From the NCBI GenBank assembly GCA_949878485.1, contig CATLAM010000003.1:75833-126634 (forward strand): a stretch of DNA of 50,802 nucleotides, written 5' to 3'. The stretch is from an uncultured Eubacteriales bacterium. Lineage in GTDB: Bacteria; Bacillota; Clostridia; Christensenellales; UBA1242. Under the pieces are notes generated by a model, which saw only the letters and a program-made list of their open reading frames with translations, was not told the DNA's origin and made no database searches. Positions 23,673 to 32,784 of this stretch are shown here, in pieces. How positions within the stretch are numbered: the stretch's first letter is position 1; each line of letters starts with the position of its first letter. A program made the translations under genes and the position numbers.

Positions 23673-25175
23673 TTAAAATTTTGTAATCAAATTCAATTTA
23701 ATGTTTTCATCAGTTGCAAGTTTAACAACTCCGTCTGCACTTGTGCCTCCATTAACAGTCAAAACATTTTCGTTTAATGATGCAAAACTGCTGCTTAAAG
23801 TAATTTTATCAGTTTTCTTATCACCTTTAAAAAGTGTTGCTTGTGCTTCAAATTTTGCTTCACTTGTCATGTTAAGTGTAATGTTACCCTTTTCAGTAGC
23901 AAGATTATTTTTAGAATTGTTGTTGATTGTGTCTTTCAAATTAAGTGTAATATTACCTTTTCCAAGCACAATATTGAAATTTGCTTTTCCTTCAACATTT
24001 TCAATTCCTGCTTCAACAGAGAATGAACCAGTGCTTGAACCCAAAACAGTCAAAGTTCCTTTGATGGAATCTTTAATTTTTAAACTGCCATCATTTGATG
24101 TAATGTTTACATCACCAATTACTTTGTTTAAAACAACATTAGGAGAAGCCCCAGCAGTTGCGTTAGACAAAATCAAATCGCCAGTCAAAGTTCCTGTAAT
24201 GTCAATGTCAGGAGAAATCATAGTGTTTTCAGAAGTTGAAAAATTCAATTTTGCAACATTTACATTTTCAAAAGAGAAATTTCCTTGTTTACTGTGAATT
24301 TCACAATCTCCAGTCAAATTTAATTTATCAATACTAACACTGCCATTGTCGCATTCAACAATTAAATTTGCACCTTTAATTTCATTAAAATCAATTCTTC
24401 CATTAGCAGTTTTCAATTTAACAGCACAATCAGTTGGAAGGTTAAGCATATTAGGTCCATTATCTGTTCTATAACCTATAGTGCCACTGCCAGAATAAAG
24501 TTCAAGAGACTTAACAGATTTGTGTTCTTCACCTTCTTTGCCATTATCTAAAACCAAACCATTGCCAACATAGATGTTTCCTTTTTCAGTTTTAATGTCA
24601 GCATTTGCAATTGTAACACCTTTTGTAGCAAGTCTGTTTACATGCAATGCTTCACCAAGAAAGATGTTCCCATCATCAGCAGTCTTAACAATCAATTCTT
24701 TATCATCAAAGAAATTTGAGTTGTAATTTGCATATAAAATCACATTAATGTTTTTAGAGAAATACATAAAACCAGTAGGTTCAGTAAGTTTTACAACAAG
24801 TTTTCCATTTTCAAGAGTGGCAGTGTAAGTAAAATCAATGGCATTTGCCGCAGTTGTGAAACCTTTTGCATCATTTATGATATGTATTCCATCTTTCCAA
24901 TTAGTGTTTCCGTCACCTTTTTGCAAAGACACATCTGCATATCCACAATCAATTTCAATAGTTTTAACTTGGCTGTAGTCAATCACAACCGACTCTTCAC
25001 CCGTAGTATTGACAACATCATAAGGGGTTGTATATGAAAAATACCTAAGTCCAATAAAATCTTTGTTTGGACTGAAAATTAAAACAACCAAAAAGATAAG
25101 TGCCAAAGTCACCAAAAACAAAATTAACAATCCAAAATAGAAGAAAAACCCTTTTCTTATTTGATTTTGTGCCAT
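23673..25175 (-). CDS. Membrane-anchored beta-repeat protein (DUF4097-like)
   Basis: A 500-residue protein with a short cytoplasmic start, one membrane helix (about 10-33), and a long extracytoplasmic part made of short beta-strand repeats such as GNIYVGNG, GRIDFNEIKGANLIVECDNGSVSID, GDVNITSNDGSLKIKD and GNITLNL. This alternation of G-x-I/V strands is that of right-handed beta-helices and of DUF4097 adhesin-like domains. No enzyme motif or cell-wall sorting signal is seen. GGAGG precedes the ATG and the promoter is consensus-perfect, so it is probably well expressed. Function unknown; an envelope sensor or surface role is inference. Confidence 0.75.
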   Translation of the reverse strand: MAQNQIRKGFFFYFGLLILFLVTLALIFLVVLIFSPNKDFIGLRYFSYTTPYDVVNTTGEESVVIDYSQVKTIEIDCGYADVSLQKGDGNTNWKDGIHIINDAKGFTTAANAIDFTYTATLENGKLVVKLTEPTGFMYFSKNINVILYANYNSNFFDDKELIVKTADDGNIFLGEALHVNRLATKGVTIANADIKTEKGNIYVGNGLVLDNGKEGEEHKSVKSLELYSGSGTIGYRTDNGPNMLNLPTDCAVKLKTANGRIDFNEIKGANLIVECDNGSVSIDKLNLTGDCEIHSKQGNFSFENVNVAKLNFSTSENTMISPDIDITGTLTGDLILSNATAGASPNVVLNKVIGDVNITSNDGSLKIKDSIKGTLTVLGSSTGSFSVEAGIENVEGKANFNIVLGKGNITLNLKDTINNNSKNNLATEKGNITLNMTSEAKFEAQATLFKGDKKTDKITLSSSFASLNENVLTVNGGTSADGVVKLATDENIKLNLITKF

Positions 25176-25229
25176 TTTAAATCCTCCAAAACAAAATATG
25201 AAATTATCTTGTCACATACATATATAAAA

Positions 25230-25258
25230 ATTATATCACAATAAAATTTCTTTGTCAA
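25230..25258 (-). promoter_or_regulatory. Consensus promoter of the beta-repeat protein gene
   Basis: TTGACA (25253-25258), exactly 17 bases, TGA, TATAAT (25230-25235): both boxes match consensus fully and the -10 is extended. The leader is about 47 bases. Confidence 0.85.
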
Positions 25259-25261
25259 TTA

Positions 25262-27079
25262 TTAGTTTAATATTGCTTTAATTCTTCTTACGCCACTTGA
25301 TGAACTTTCTTCTTTAACAATTTTAAGATGATGTAAGTCCCCAGTGTTTTTTGCATGTGGGCCACCACAGATTTCTTTTGAAACTTCGCCAATTGAATAA
25401 ACCTTAACCACTTGACCATATTTGCTTTCAAACACACCAACAGCACCACTGTCTTTTGCTTCTTGCAAACTTAACTCTTGACAAACTACATCAATATTTT
25501 TAGAGATTGCATCATTGACAAACTTTTCCAATTCTTCAATTTCTTCTGGCAACATTTTGTGGTCAAGATTAAAGTCAATTCTAAGTCTTTCAGGTGTAAT
25601 GTTTGACCCCTTTTGCATAACTTGTGACCCAAACATCTTTCTTAAGCCCGCCATAATCAAATGTGTTGCAGTGTGCAACTTTGCACTTTCATAAGAACTG
25701 TCAGCAAGTCCACCTTTAAACACACCAGCAGATGCTGTTCTGCTTTTTTCTTGATGTTCTTCAAAAGCCTTTTTAAACCCTTCTTCGTCCACTTCATAAC
25801 CTTTTTCTTTGGCAAGTTCTTTAGTAAGTTCGAAAGGAAAACCAAAAGTGTCATAAAGTCTGAAGCATGCTTTGCCTGAAATTATATCTTCAACAACTTC
25901 TCCTTTTGCAGAAGCAAAAGCCTTGTGTTTTTCAATTCCGTTAAGCACTTTTTCAAATTCTTTATGTCCATCTTCCAATGCCTTAGAAAACTTTTCAACT
26001 TCAGTTTTAAGTTCATCCTTAACTTTTTGCCTGTTGGCTTTTAAATCTGAATAATAGTCTTGATATTCATCGACATACATGTCAACAATGTCTTCAAAAT
26101 AATTTGTGTCAAAACCAATATTTCTTGCACAATTTACAGCACGGCGAATAAATCTTCTTAAAATATATCCTTGTCCAACATTTGATGGAACGACACCACG
26201 ATAGTCACCAAGCACAAACACAGCAGAACGCAAATGGTCTGTTATAATTCTGTAAGATTTTTTTGCAAGGTCAGTTTCCAAATATTTAATGTCTGATTTA
26301 CTTTCAATGAAATCAATCACACGCTTTAAACAGCCTGTGTCATAAACACTTTTGCTTCCATTCAAAACAACAACTGCTCTTTCAAGACCCATTCCAGTGT
26401 CAATGTTAGGTCTTGCAAGTTTAACTGCTTTTTCGCCAGCGTTTTCCACTTTATATTGCATGAAAACATCGTTCCAAACTTCCAAATATTTTCCACAATC
26501 ACAAGAAGGATTACATTCTTCACAACACTTTGGTTTTCCAGTGTCCAAAAACATTTCACTGTCTGGTCCACAAGGTCCAACACCACTGCCAAGCGCCCAC
26601 CAGTTGTCTTTTATGAAGAAAACATTTTCTTTTTTTACACCACATTTAATCCATGCATTTGCCGCAACATCATCGCGTGGTGCAACATCGTTTCCAGCAA
26701 AAACAGTGACAGCAAGTTTGTCAAGTGGAATGCCAAGATATTCAGGACTTGTCAAAAATTCATAGGATAAAGCAATCATCTCTTCCTTTGGACAATCTCC
26801 AAGATACCAATTCCCAAGCATTTCAAAAAAAGTTAAGTGGCTGTCGTCCCCAACATCATCAATATCACTTGTTCTGATGCATCTTTGCACATCAAAAATT
26901 TTGTTTCCTTCTGGATGTGGTTCGCCAAGAAGATAAGGAACAAGCGGATGCATCCCAGCTGTTGTAAACAAAACTGTTGGGTCATTTTCAGGAACAATAG
27001 AAGCACTTTCAATGCGTTTAAAGCCATGCTTTTCAAAAAATTTGAACCACAATTCTTTCATCTGTCTGTCTGTTTTCAT
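25262..27079 (-). CDS. alaS: Alanyl-tRNA synthetase, short form lacking the C-terminal domain
   Basis: Charges tRNA-Ala. Residues 1-240 are the class II catalytic core (FTTAGMHPLVPYLLG, RCIRTSDIDDVGDDSHLTFFEMLGNWYLGD; GVGPCGPDSEMF; NIDTGMGLERA); 240-430 the tRNA-recognition helices; 460-605 the editing domain with both zinc motifs (HTATH and CGGPHAKNTGDL). It ends naturally at SSSGVRRIKAILN, where standard AlaRS (about 870 residues) continues into the DHHA1/C-Ala domain. Short AlaRS of this type occur in a minority of bacteria. AGGAG lies before the ATG. Confidence 0.95.
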   Translation of the reverse strand: MKTDRQMKELWFKFFEKHGFKRIESASIVPENDPTVLFTTAGMHPLVPYLLGEPHPEGNKIFDVQRCIRTSDIDDVGDDSHLTFFEMLGNWYLGDCPKEEMIALSYEFLTSPEYLGIPLDKLAVTVFAGNDVAPRDDVAANAWIKCGVKKENVFFIKDNWWALGSGVGPCGPDSEMFLDTGKPKCCEECNPSCDCGKYLEVWNDVFMQYKVENAGEKAVKLARPNIDTGMGLERAVVVLNGSKSVYDTGCLKRVIDFIESKSDIKYLETDLAKKSYRIITDHLRSAVFVLGDYRGVVPSNVGQGYILRRFIRRAVNCARNIGFDTNYFEDIVDMYVDEYQDYYSDLKANRQKVKDELKTEVEKFSKALEDGHKEFEKVLNGIEKHKAFASAKGEVVEDIISGKACFRLYDTFGFPFELTKELAKEKGYEVDEEGFKKAFEEHQEKSRTASAGVFKGGLADSSYESAKLHTATHLIMAGLRKMFGSQVMQKGSNITPERLRIDFNLDHKMLPEEIEELEKFVNDAISKNIDVVCQELSLQEAKDSGAVGVFESKYGQVVKVYSIGEVSKEICGGPHAKNTGDLHHLKIVKEESSSSGVRRIKAILN

Positions 27080-27105
27080 AAAATCTCCTAACTTAAAAAT
27101 ATAAT

Positions 27106-27600
27106 TTAATTTTTACCTTTATTTTCCTTTTCAAAATCCATAATAACACCAACAATATGACGATGTTTTCTGGAACGCTTAATCTTCTGCCTAAACTTTG
27201 GATATTTCTCACGCGCATCATATTTGTCCACCGTGCTTGACATTGACTTAACAATCGCTCTGGTCGCCTTTCTGTTGTCCACTTGTTTGGCAATAATCTC
27301 ACTTGAATGTGAATTTTCCACAGCATAAATACATTGTTTTCTTCCAATTCGTTTTTGTCTGAAATAATATATTTCAACCGTGACAAAGAAGATTAAATAA
27401 ATGGCAAGAAAACCGACAAAAAACAAATTAAAACCAGAAATAACAATGAAAAGAAAAACCAAAAGCGAAAAAAACAACAATAAGAAAAAAGAATTTCTTA
27501 TATTTATTTTTGCATTTTCAACCATATTTTTGCCTTCGAAAAACATAACATGATATTTTCCTTCGACATTTTCAATGTTATTAATGTTAAGTCTTGCCAT
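27106..27600 (-). CDS. Membrane protein of unknown function
   Basis: A 164-residue protein with two adjacent membrane helices (about 37-80) and a basic cytoplasmic tail (KFRQKIKRSRKHRH). I recognise no family. It has its own consensus promoter and lies 26 bases before alaS, so it and alaS are probably cotranscribed. Confidence 0.65.
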   Translation of the reverse strand: MARLNINNIENVEGKYHVMFFEGKNMVENAKINIRNSFFLLLFFSLLVFLFIVISGFNLFFVGFLAIYLIFFVTVEIYYFRQKRIGRKQCIYAVENSHSSEIIAKQVDNRKATRAIVKSMSSTVDKYDAREKYPKFRQKIKRSRKHRHIVGVIMDFEKENKGKN

Positions 27601-27615
27601 TTTTTACCTTAAAAA

Positions 27616-27644
27616 ATTTTACCACAGCAAAATTGTTATGTCAA
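27616..27644 (-). promoter_or_regulatory. Promoter of the 164-residue membrane protein gene and alaS
   Basis: TTGACA (27639-27644), 17 bases, TAAAAT (27616-27621). The leader is only about 10 bases. No T-box or other leader element is visible before alaS. Confidence 0.72.
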
Positions 27645-27683
27645 ATTATACACAAGAAAAATCAAGTTTGATTGTCAAGTTTT

Positions 27684-28871
27684 CTATCTTCTTAAAATAT
27701 CCCCTGCTTTAAGTGACAATTTACAGGCAATCTTAACTTTTTCTTGAACAACCTTTGCACTTTCAAAATTTTCACCATTGGAATTTATAATTGTTTCAAT
27801 CTTGATTTTTTTATTGAAAGTTTTGTCATCAGGGCTTAAAACTTCCAAAACATCCCCTACAGAAAATTTATTTCTCATTTCCACTTCAACAAAATCGTCC
27901 TTCATGTCTTGTGAAACCAAAGCAACAAACTCGCTTTCTTGAACTGGCATGGAATCTTCTTTATATTGTTTTTCTTCATCGCCAAAATAGAAACCTGTGG
28001 TATATCTTCTGTGGCTGGCTTTCAAGAGTTCGTCACAAAGTTTTTGTGGTGGCTTCTTTGGCAACATATCAAGTGCCTTTCTGTAAGCATTAACCACAGT
28101 TGCAACATAATAAGCAGATTTCATTCTTCCTTCAATCTTTATGCTGTCAACACCAGCATCTTTCAATTCTTTCAAATATGGCAACATATTCAAATCTTTG
28201 GAATTGAAAATATAAGACCCTTTTTCATCTTCCTGAACTTCAAGTTCGTCTTCACGGCTGACTTCTCTGACCATATATTTCCACCTGCAAGCCTGCACAC
28301 ATTCGCCATGATTGGAATCTCTGCCAGTAAGATAATTTGAAAGCAGACATCTTCCAGAATATGCCATACACATCGCACCATGAACAAAAACTTCAATTTC
28401 CACTTTTGGAGAAACATTTTTTCTTATTCGTTTAATTTCTTCAAGCGACAACTCTCTTGCAAGAATAAGTCTTTTTGCACCAAGTTCCACCATAAGATTT
28501 GCTGAATATGAATTGATGATGTTTGCTTGTGTGCTTACATGAACATCAAGCATCGGAGCATGCACTCTGACAAATTTCAAAAGACCAATGTCCGCAACAA
28601 TAACCGCATCCACCTTGACCTTTTGCAAAAACGCCAAATATTCTTTCAAACCATCAAAATCTTGGTCTTTGGCAATTATGTTTAAAGTCACATAAACTTT
28701 CTTACCTTTGCCATGAGCCAACAAAACTGCTTTTTCCATTTCTTCATCAGAAAAATTGCCAGCAAAAGCCCTTAAACCAAATCTTCCGCCCGCCAAATAA
28801 AATGCATCTGCCCCAAAGTGCAACGCTGTTAAAAATTTTTCAAAATTCCCTGCTGGTGCTAAAAGTTCCAT
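27684..28871 (-). CDS. U32 family protein, TrhP-like tRNA hydroxylation factor
   Basis: 395 residues. The start ELLAPAGNFEKFLTALHFGADAFYLAG and VHVSTQANIINSYSANLMVELGAKRLILARELSL are typical of U32 proteins. The Cys cluster GAMCMAYSGRCLLSNYLTGRDSNHGECVQACRW provides ligands for an iron-sulfur cluster. Characterised relatives (TrhP, RlhA) are not peptidases but hydroxylate RNA, using prephenate-dependent chemistry; TrhP makes 5-hydroxyuridine at tRNA position 34. Which RNA this one acts on cannot be told. AAGGAGAG precedes the ATG. Confidence 0.88.
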   Translation of the reverse strand: MELLAPAGNFEKFLTALHFGADAFYLAGGRFGLRAFAGNFSDEEMEKAVLLAHGKGKKVYVTLNIIAKDQDFDGLKEYLAFLQKVKVDAVIVADIGLLKFVRVHAPMLDVHVSTQANIINSYSANLMVELGAKRLILARELSLEEIKRIRKNVSPKVEIEVFVHGAMCMAYSGRCLLSNYLTGRDSNHGECVQACRWKYMVREVSREDELEVQEDEKGSYIFNSKDLNMLPYLKELKDAGVDSIKIEGRMKSAYYVATVVNAYRKALDMLPKKPPQKLCDELLKASHRRYTTGFYFGDEEKQYKEDSMPVQESEFVALVSQDMKDDFVEVEMRNKFSVGDVLEVLSPDDKTFNKKIKIETIINSNGENFESAKVVQEKVKIACKLSLKAGDILRR

Positions 28872-28882
28872 AAACTCTCCTT

Positions 28883-29656
28883 TTAAAATTGTTCTTCCAC
28901 ATGATTTTTGTCACCATTTGGTTCTGTTTCATTCTCAATTTTCAAAGCCCTTTGCTCTGCTTTTTGTTTTCTTAAATTTTGCAATTTTTTAAGTTTAATC
29001 CAATAAAACAATCCAAAAGCATTGATGCAGAAATAGATGACATAATTGACAATAGTTGGAATATAGTTAAGTCCACCACCATTAAGAATGACACTCATCC
29101 AAAGCACAAACTTAATGACATTTATAAGACAACTGAAAATAAAGTTTTTCTCGCATCTTCTAATTCTTAAATAATAAGACAAAGTGCTGAAACCTACACA
29201 AATTGTGCTGACTATTAAATTGGTTGTGTTTAAAGCACCTAAAACAAAATACATTCCAACCGAAATTCCAGACAACGCAAAAATTACACTAATCCATTCT
29301 TGCCATTTAAGCCCGTTTGAAATCTTTAAAATGTTGCTTCCTTCTTTTCGATTTTTAAGCCAACTGTAAATAGAGAAGCAATATGTAGAAAGCGAGAATA
29401 TACCACAAGTAATCATTTCCCCATAAAGATTATTGAAAAATGACATAGTGCAATATAAAACAACTTGAATAATTCCAATAACATTGCCAATCCACAAACC
29501 TTTCGCGATTAAAAATGTTGCTGTTATTCCAGTGATGGAATTTAAAATAATTAAAGCACTTGACTTAAAAACTATTCCCAGTGTTATTATGGCAACATAA
29601 CAAACAGACATAAATGTCCATTCATACCATTTGATATTTTTGAAAAATGCCTTCAT
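28883..29656 (-). CDS. PnuC-family transporter (second of a tandem pair)
   Basis: A 257-residue membrane protein with about seven helices. IAKGLWIGNVIGIIQVVLYCTMSFFNNLYGEMI matches the PnuC family, whose members import nicotinamide riboside or other vitamin precursors for NAD synthesis; LGALNTTNLIVSTICVGFSTLSYYLRIRRCE and LINVIKFVLWM are the second half. The ATG at 29656 overlaps the previous gene's stop as ATGA, with GAGGA in place; the longer frame from 29695 lacks such support. It is a paralogue of the gene just upstream. Confidence 0.85.
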   Translation of the reverse strand: MKAFFKNIKWYEWTFMSVCYVAIITLGIVFKSSALIILNSITGITATFLIAKGLWIGNVIGIIQVVLYCTMSFFNNLYGEMITCGIFSLSTYCFSIYSWLKNRKEGSNILKISNGLKWQEWISVIFALSGISVGMYFVLGALNTTNLIVSTICVGFSTLSYYLRIRRCEKNFIFSCLINVIKFVLWMSVILNGGGLNYIPTIVNYVIYFCINAFGLFYWIKLKKLQNLRKQKAEQRALKIENETEPNGDKNHVEEQF

Positions 29657-30417
29657 TGATTCCTCGCGTTTTGTTTCTTTCGCATATTCAACCAATTTAT
29701 AAAACCATAAATATTTAAAGCCGTAAACATAAAATATCTTGCAAAAACAGGGATAGTCGACACATCTTTGTCATTAATAATCTTAAATATCCAAAGCATA
29801 ATTCCAACTATGTTGGCAATGATGTAAAGCAAAAACATATATTCACATCTTCGAATCATCATGTAAAAAGCATATATACATATGCCAAGCGAAATGGTTG
29901 ACCAAATAAGGTTATCAGTGTTCAACGCCCTTAAAACAAAGTAAAACGCCACAGTGATTGCAGAAACCACAATAAATGAAATAAGCCATTCTTTCCAAGA
30001 AATTTTCTTAGAAACCTTAACAACTTTATTGCCACGATTAGAATTCTTAGCCCAAGTGTAAACGCTTATCAAATAACTTGGAATTGAAATGCAAACATTT
30101 GTGATTACTTCACCATAAAACTGATTGTTTAAACAAATAAAACAATACATAAATGCTTGAATTGCATTAAGAAGTGCCCCAATCCAAATTCCTTTGCAAG
30201 TCAAGAAAATTGCGAAAACACTTAAAGTAGAACAGATAATAACAAGAGCATCAGAGCCAAAAACACAACCCAAAACAATAAGCGTGGCTTCAAAGAAAAA
30301 CATATAAAGCCATTCATACCACTTTATCTGTTGCAAAAAACGCTTAGCATAAATCCAAGATATCAGTTTTGCACGGTTGTAATATTTTTTAAAAGTGCTT
30401 GTTCCGTATTCGTTCAT
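29653..30417 (-). CDS. PnuC-family transporter (first of a tandem pair)
   Basis: 254 residues with the same helix plan as its neighbour: LTCKGIWIGALLNAIQAFMYCFICLNNQFYGEVITN, then VLRALNTDNLIWSTISLGICIYAFYMMIRRCEYMFLLYIIANIVGIMLWI. The N-terminus has about 30 extra residues before the first helix. AAGGAAAA precedes the ATG. The pair diverge well beyond recent duplication, so they may carry different substrates. Cotranscribed with tsaD. Confidence 0.84.
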   Translation of the reverse strand: MNEYGTSTFKKYYNRAKLISWIYAKRFLQQIKWYEWLYMFFFEATLIVLGCVFGSDALVIICSTLSVFAIFLTCKGIWIGALLNAIQAFMYCFICLNNQFYGEVITNVCISIPSYLISVYTWAKNSNRGNKVVKVSKKISWKEWLISFIVVSAITVAFYFVLRALNTDNLIWSTISLGICIYAFYMMIRRCEYMFLLYIIANIVGIMLWIFKIINDKDVSTIPVFARYFMFTALNIYGFINWLNMRKKQNARNQ

Positions 30418-30438
30418 AATTTTTCCTTTTTAATTAAA

Positions 30439-31497
30439 TCAAATGTTGACTGTTGGCTTTGCTGTCAAAGATAAATCAGCAAGTCCAATTCCTGCTTTAA
30501 TGTAAAAATAGGCAATAGAGCCAATCATTGCGCCATTATCAGTGCAATATTTAATGTCAGGCATAAAAACTTCAACTCCACTTTCTTTTGCCTTATTTGA
30601 AAGTTTTTCACGAAGTCTTGAGTTTGCACCCACACCACCAGCAATAACCAATTTCTTACAACCCAAATTTTCACACGCATGAAAGGTTTTTAAACATAAT
30701 TCATCAGTTGCAAGTTCTTGAAAAGAACACGCAATGTCTTCTTTACTGTATTCTTCCCCTTTTTGCTGTTTATTGTGAACATAATTTACAACTGCAGTTT
30801 TTAATCCACTAAACGAAAAGTTATATGTATCTTTAAGTGGGCTTTTATAATTAAATTTAACAACATCTTTACCAACTTTTGCCAGTCTATCGATGTTTGG
30901 TCCACCAGGGTAAGAAAGACCAAGCACTCTTGCCACTTTGTCAAAGCATTCCCCAACTGAATCGTCAACTGTTGTTCCAATCATATTGAATTTGCAATAA
31001 TCTTGAACATCCACCAAAGCAGTATGTCCACCACTGACCATAAGGCACAAAAAAGGCGGAGTAAGTTCTGCATGTGAAATATAATTCGCACCAATATGTC
31101 CATGAACATGACTTACAGCAATAAGTGGTTTTTTAAGAGCATAAGCCAAAGTTTTTGCAAAATTAACTCCAACAAGAAGGGCCCCAACAAGTCCAGCACC
31201 ATAAGTCACTGCAATGGCGTCCACATCTTCAAGTGTTTTTCCAGAAGTGGAAATTGCTTCTTGAAGCACATCGACAATGTTTTTAATATGATTTCTTGAT
31301 GCCACTTCTGGCACAACGCCACCAAAAAGTTTATGAATTTCAATTTGAGAAGAAACAATGTTTGTCAAAACCTTTCTTCCATTTTCCACAAGTGCAATGG
31401 CAGTTTCATCACAAGAAGATTCAACAGAAAGAATAAGGACATTGTCCTTGTTTCTCAGTTCTTCAAATTTTTGCTTTGCAAGTTCTGTATAACTCAA
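30439..31497 (-). CDS. tsaD: tRNA N6-adenosine threonylcarbamoyltransferase
   Basis: Transfers threonylcarbamoyl to A37 of ANN-decoding tRNAs in the TsaBDE complex. ASKHA-fold motifs: LSVESSCDETAIALV, the metal-binding HVHGH at 130-134, PPFLCLMVSGGHTALV, GDSVGE-like DDSVGECFDKVARVLGLSYPGG, and the C-terminal VIAGGVGANSRLRE with YCTDNGAMI. The start is a TTG at 31497 overlapping the prfB stop (TTGA); it gives about 15 more residues than usual before the first strand, and no ATG lies closer. Confidence 0.97.
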   Translation of the reverse strand: MSYTELAKQKFEELRNKDNVLILSVESSCDETAIALVENGRKVLTNIVSSQIEIHKLFGGVVPEVASRNHIKNIVDVLQEAISTSGKTLEDVDAIAVTYGAGLVGALLVGVNFAKTLAYALKKPLIAVSHVHGHIGANYISHAELTPPFLCLMVSGGHTALVDVQDYCKFNMIGTTVDDSVGECFDKVARVLGLSYPGGPNIDRLAKVGKDVVKFNYKSPLKDTYNFSFSGLKTAVVNYVHNKQQKGEEYSKEDIACSFQELATDELCLKTFHACENLGCKKLVIAGGVGANSRLREKLSNKAKESGVEVFMPDIKYCTDNGAMIGSIAYFYIKAGIGLADLSLTAKPTVNI

Positions 31498-32601
31498 CTT
31501 TTTACACTTGTCCTTTTAAGATATTCATTTATAAAGTCTTGAATATCACCATTCATAACTGCTTGAATGTCACTTGTTTCAAAGTTTGTTCTGTGGTCTT
31601 TGACCATAGTGTAAGGACAAAAGACATAAGAACGAATTTGACTTCCCCATTCAATTTTCTTTATATCTCCGCGAATGGATGCCAATTTTTCCATTTCTTC
31701 CGATTCTTGTTTTTCCACAAGTTTGGAATAAAGCATTTTCATGGCAGTTTCCCTGTTTTGCATCTGAGAACGCTCTGTCTGACAAGCAACAATAATTCCA
31801 GAAGGAATATGTGTAATACGAATGGCAGATTCTGTTTTGTTGACATGTTGTCCGCCAGCACCCGAACTTCTAAATGTATCCACTTTTAAATCTTCTGGTC
31901 TGATTGTAATGTCTGGTGCTTCTTCAATTTCAGGCATAACTTCCACACTCGCAAAACTTGTGTGTCTGCGTGAATTTGCATCAAATGGCGAAATTCTGAC
32001 CAATCTATGCACCCCTTTTTCTGCTTTTAAATAACCATAAGCATATTCGCCAGACACAGAAAAAGTAATTGACTTAATGCCTGCTTCGTCACCATCCAAA
32101 ACATCCAACACTTTAATTTTAAAACCATTTTTCTCAGCATACATGCCATACATTCTGTAAAGCATATCAGTCCAGTCTTGTGCTTCTGTTCCACCAGCAC
32201 CAGCATGCAATGTCAGAATGGCATTATAGTTGTCATATTTACCTGAAAGCAATGTTTCAAGTTTAGCACTTTCAATTTCTTTTTCCAAAACAACCAAAGT
32301 TTGACATAACTCATCAAAAATTTCTTGATCGTCCAATTCTTCCAACAATTCTATGCTTGCGTCACAGTTGTCAATCTCTGTTTGTAATCTTTTAATTTTT
32401 TCCAGTTTATATTCACAAAGTTTTTGTTCTCTTCCAACTTTTGAAACCCTTACAGCATCATTAAAAAAGCCTTCAGAGAGTTGTTCTTCCTTAATTTTTT
32501 CAAGTTGATTTTCCAGTTTAGTCGGGTCAAAGACACTCCTTAATAAAACTGAAACTTTCTTTTAAACCGCTTAGTTTTTCTTTTTGAACATCAACCAACA
32601 T
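31494..32601 (-). CDS. prfB: Peptide chain release factor 2, with programmed +1 frameshift
   Basis: Terminates translation at UGA and UAA. The first 24 codons run from ATG 32601 to CTT, followed by TGA at codon 25 (32527-32529); a +1 shift at CTT-TGA-C continues in the frame down to 31494, about 368 residues in all. The shift site is canonical: an AAGGAG Shine-Dalgarno-like box 3 bases upstream of CTT TGA C. RF2 thereby controls its own synthesis. The GGQ motif is seen in SGAGGQHVNKTESAIRITH. A plain frame search finds only the part from 32348. AAGGAG precedes the ATG, and tsaD follows with overlap. Confidence 0.96.
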
Positions 32602-32636
32602 AAATAAAACTCCTTATAAAACTTTTATATTTATAT

Positions 32637-32665
32637 AGTATAACACAAAATATATCAATTTCCAA
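32637..32665 (-). promoter_or_regulatory. Promoter of prfB-tsaD-pnuC
   Basis: TTGGAA (32660-32665), 17 bases, TATACT (32637-32642), 36 bases before the prfB ATG. Confidence 0.6.
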
Positions 32666-32717
32666 ATCTTTTATTTGTATATTTATTATTCAAAATCATT
32701 CATTTTTTGAAAAATAC

Positions 32718-32745
32718 TTGACTCCCCCCCATCAAATGTTAAAAT
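32718..32745 (+). promoter_or_regulatory. Promoter with a C7 tract in its spacer
   Basis: TTGACT (32718-32723), 16-base spacer, TAAAAT (32740-32745), before the membrane protein at 32785. The spacer begins with seven C in an otherwise AT-rich region; gain of one C would give the optimal 17-base spacing. Confidence 0.6.
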
Positions 32746-32784
32746 AAAATGAAGAAACAATTTGTTTCGAAAAAGGAGAATTTT

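Noticed and set aside
27601..27683. T-box riboswitch before alaS
   Set aside because: The region is too short and lacks the T-box motif; only a promoter is visible.
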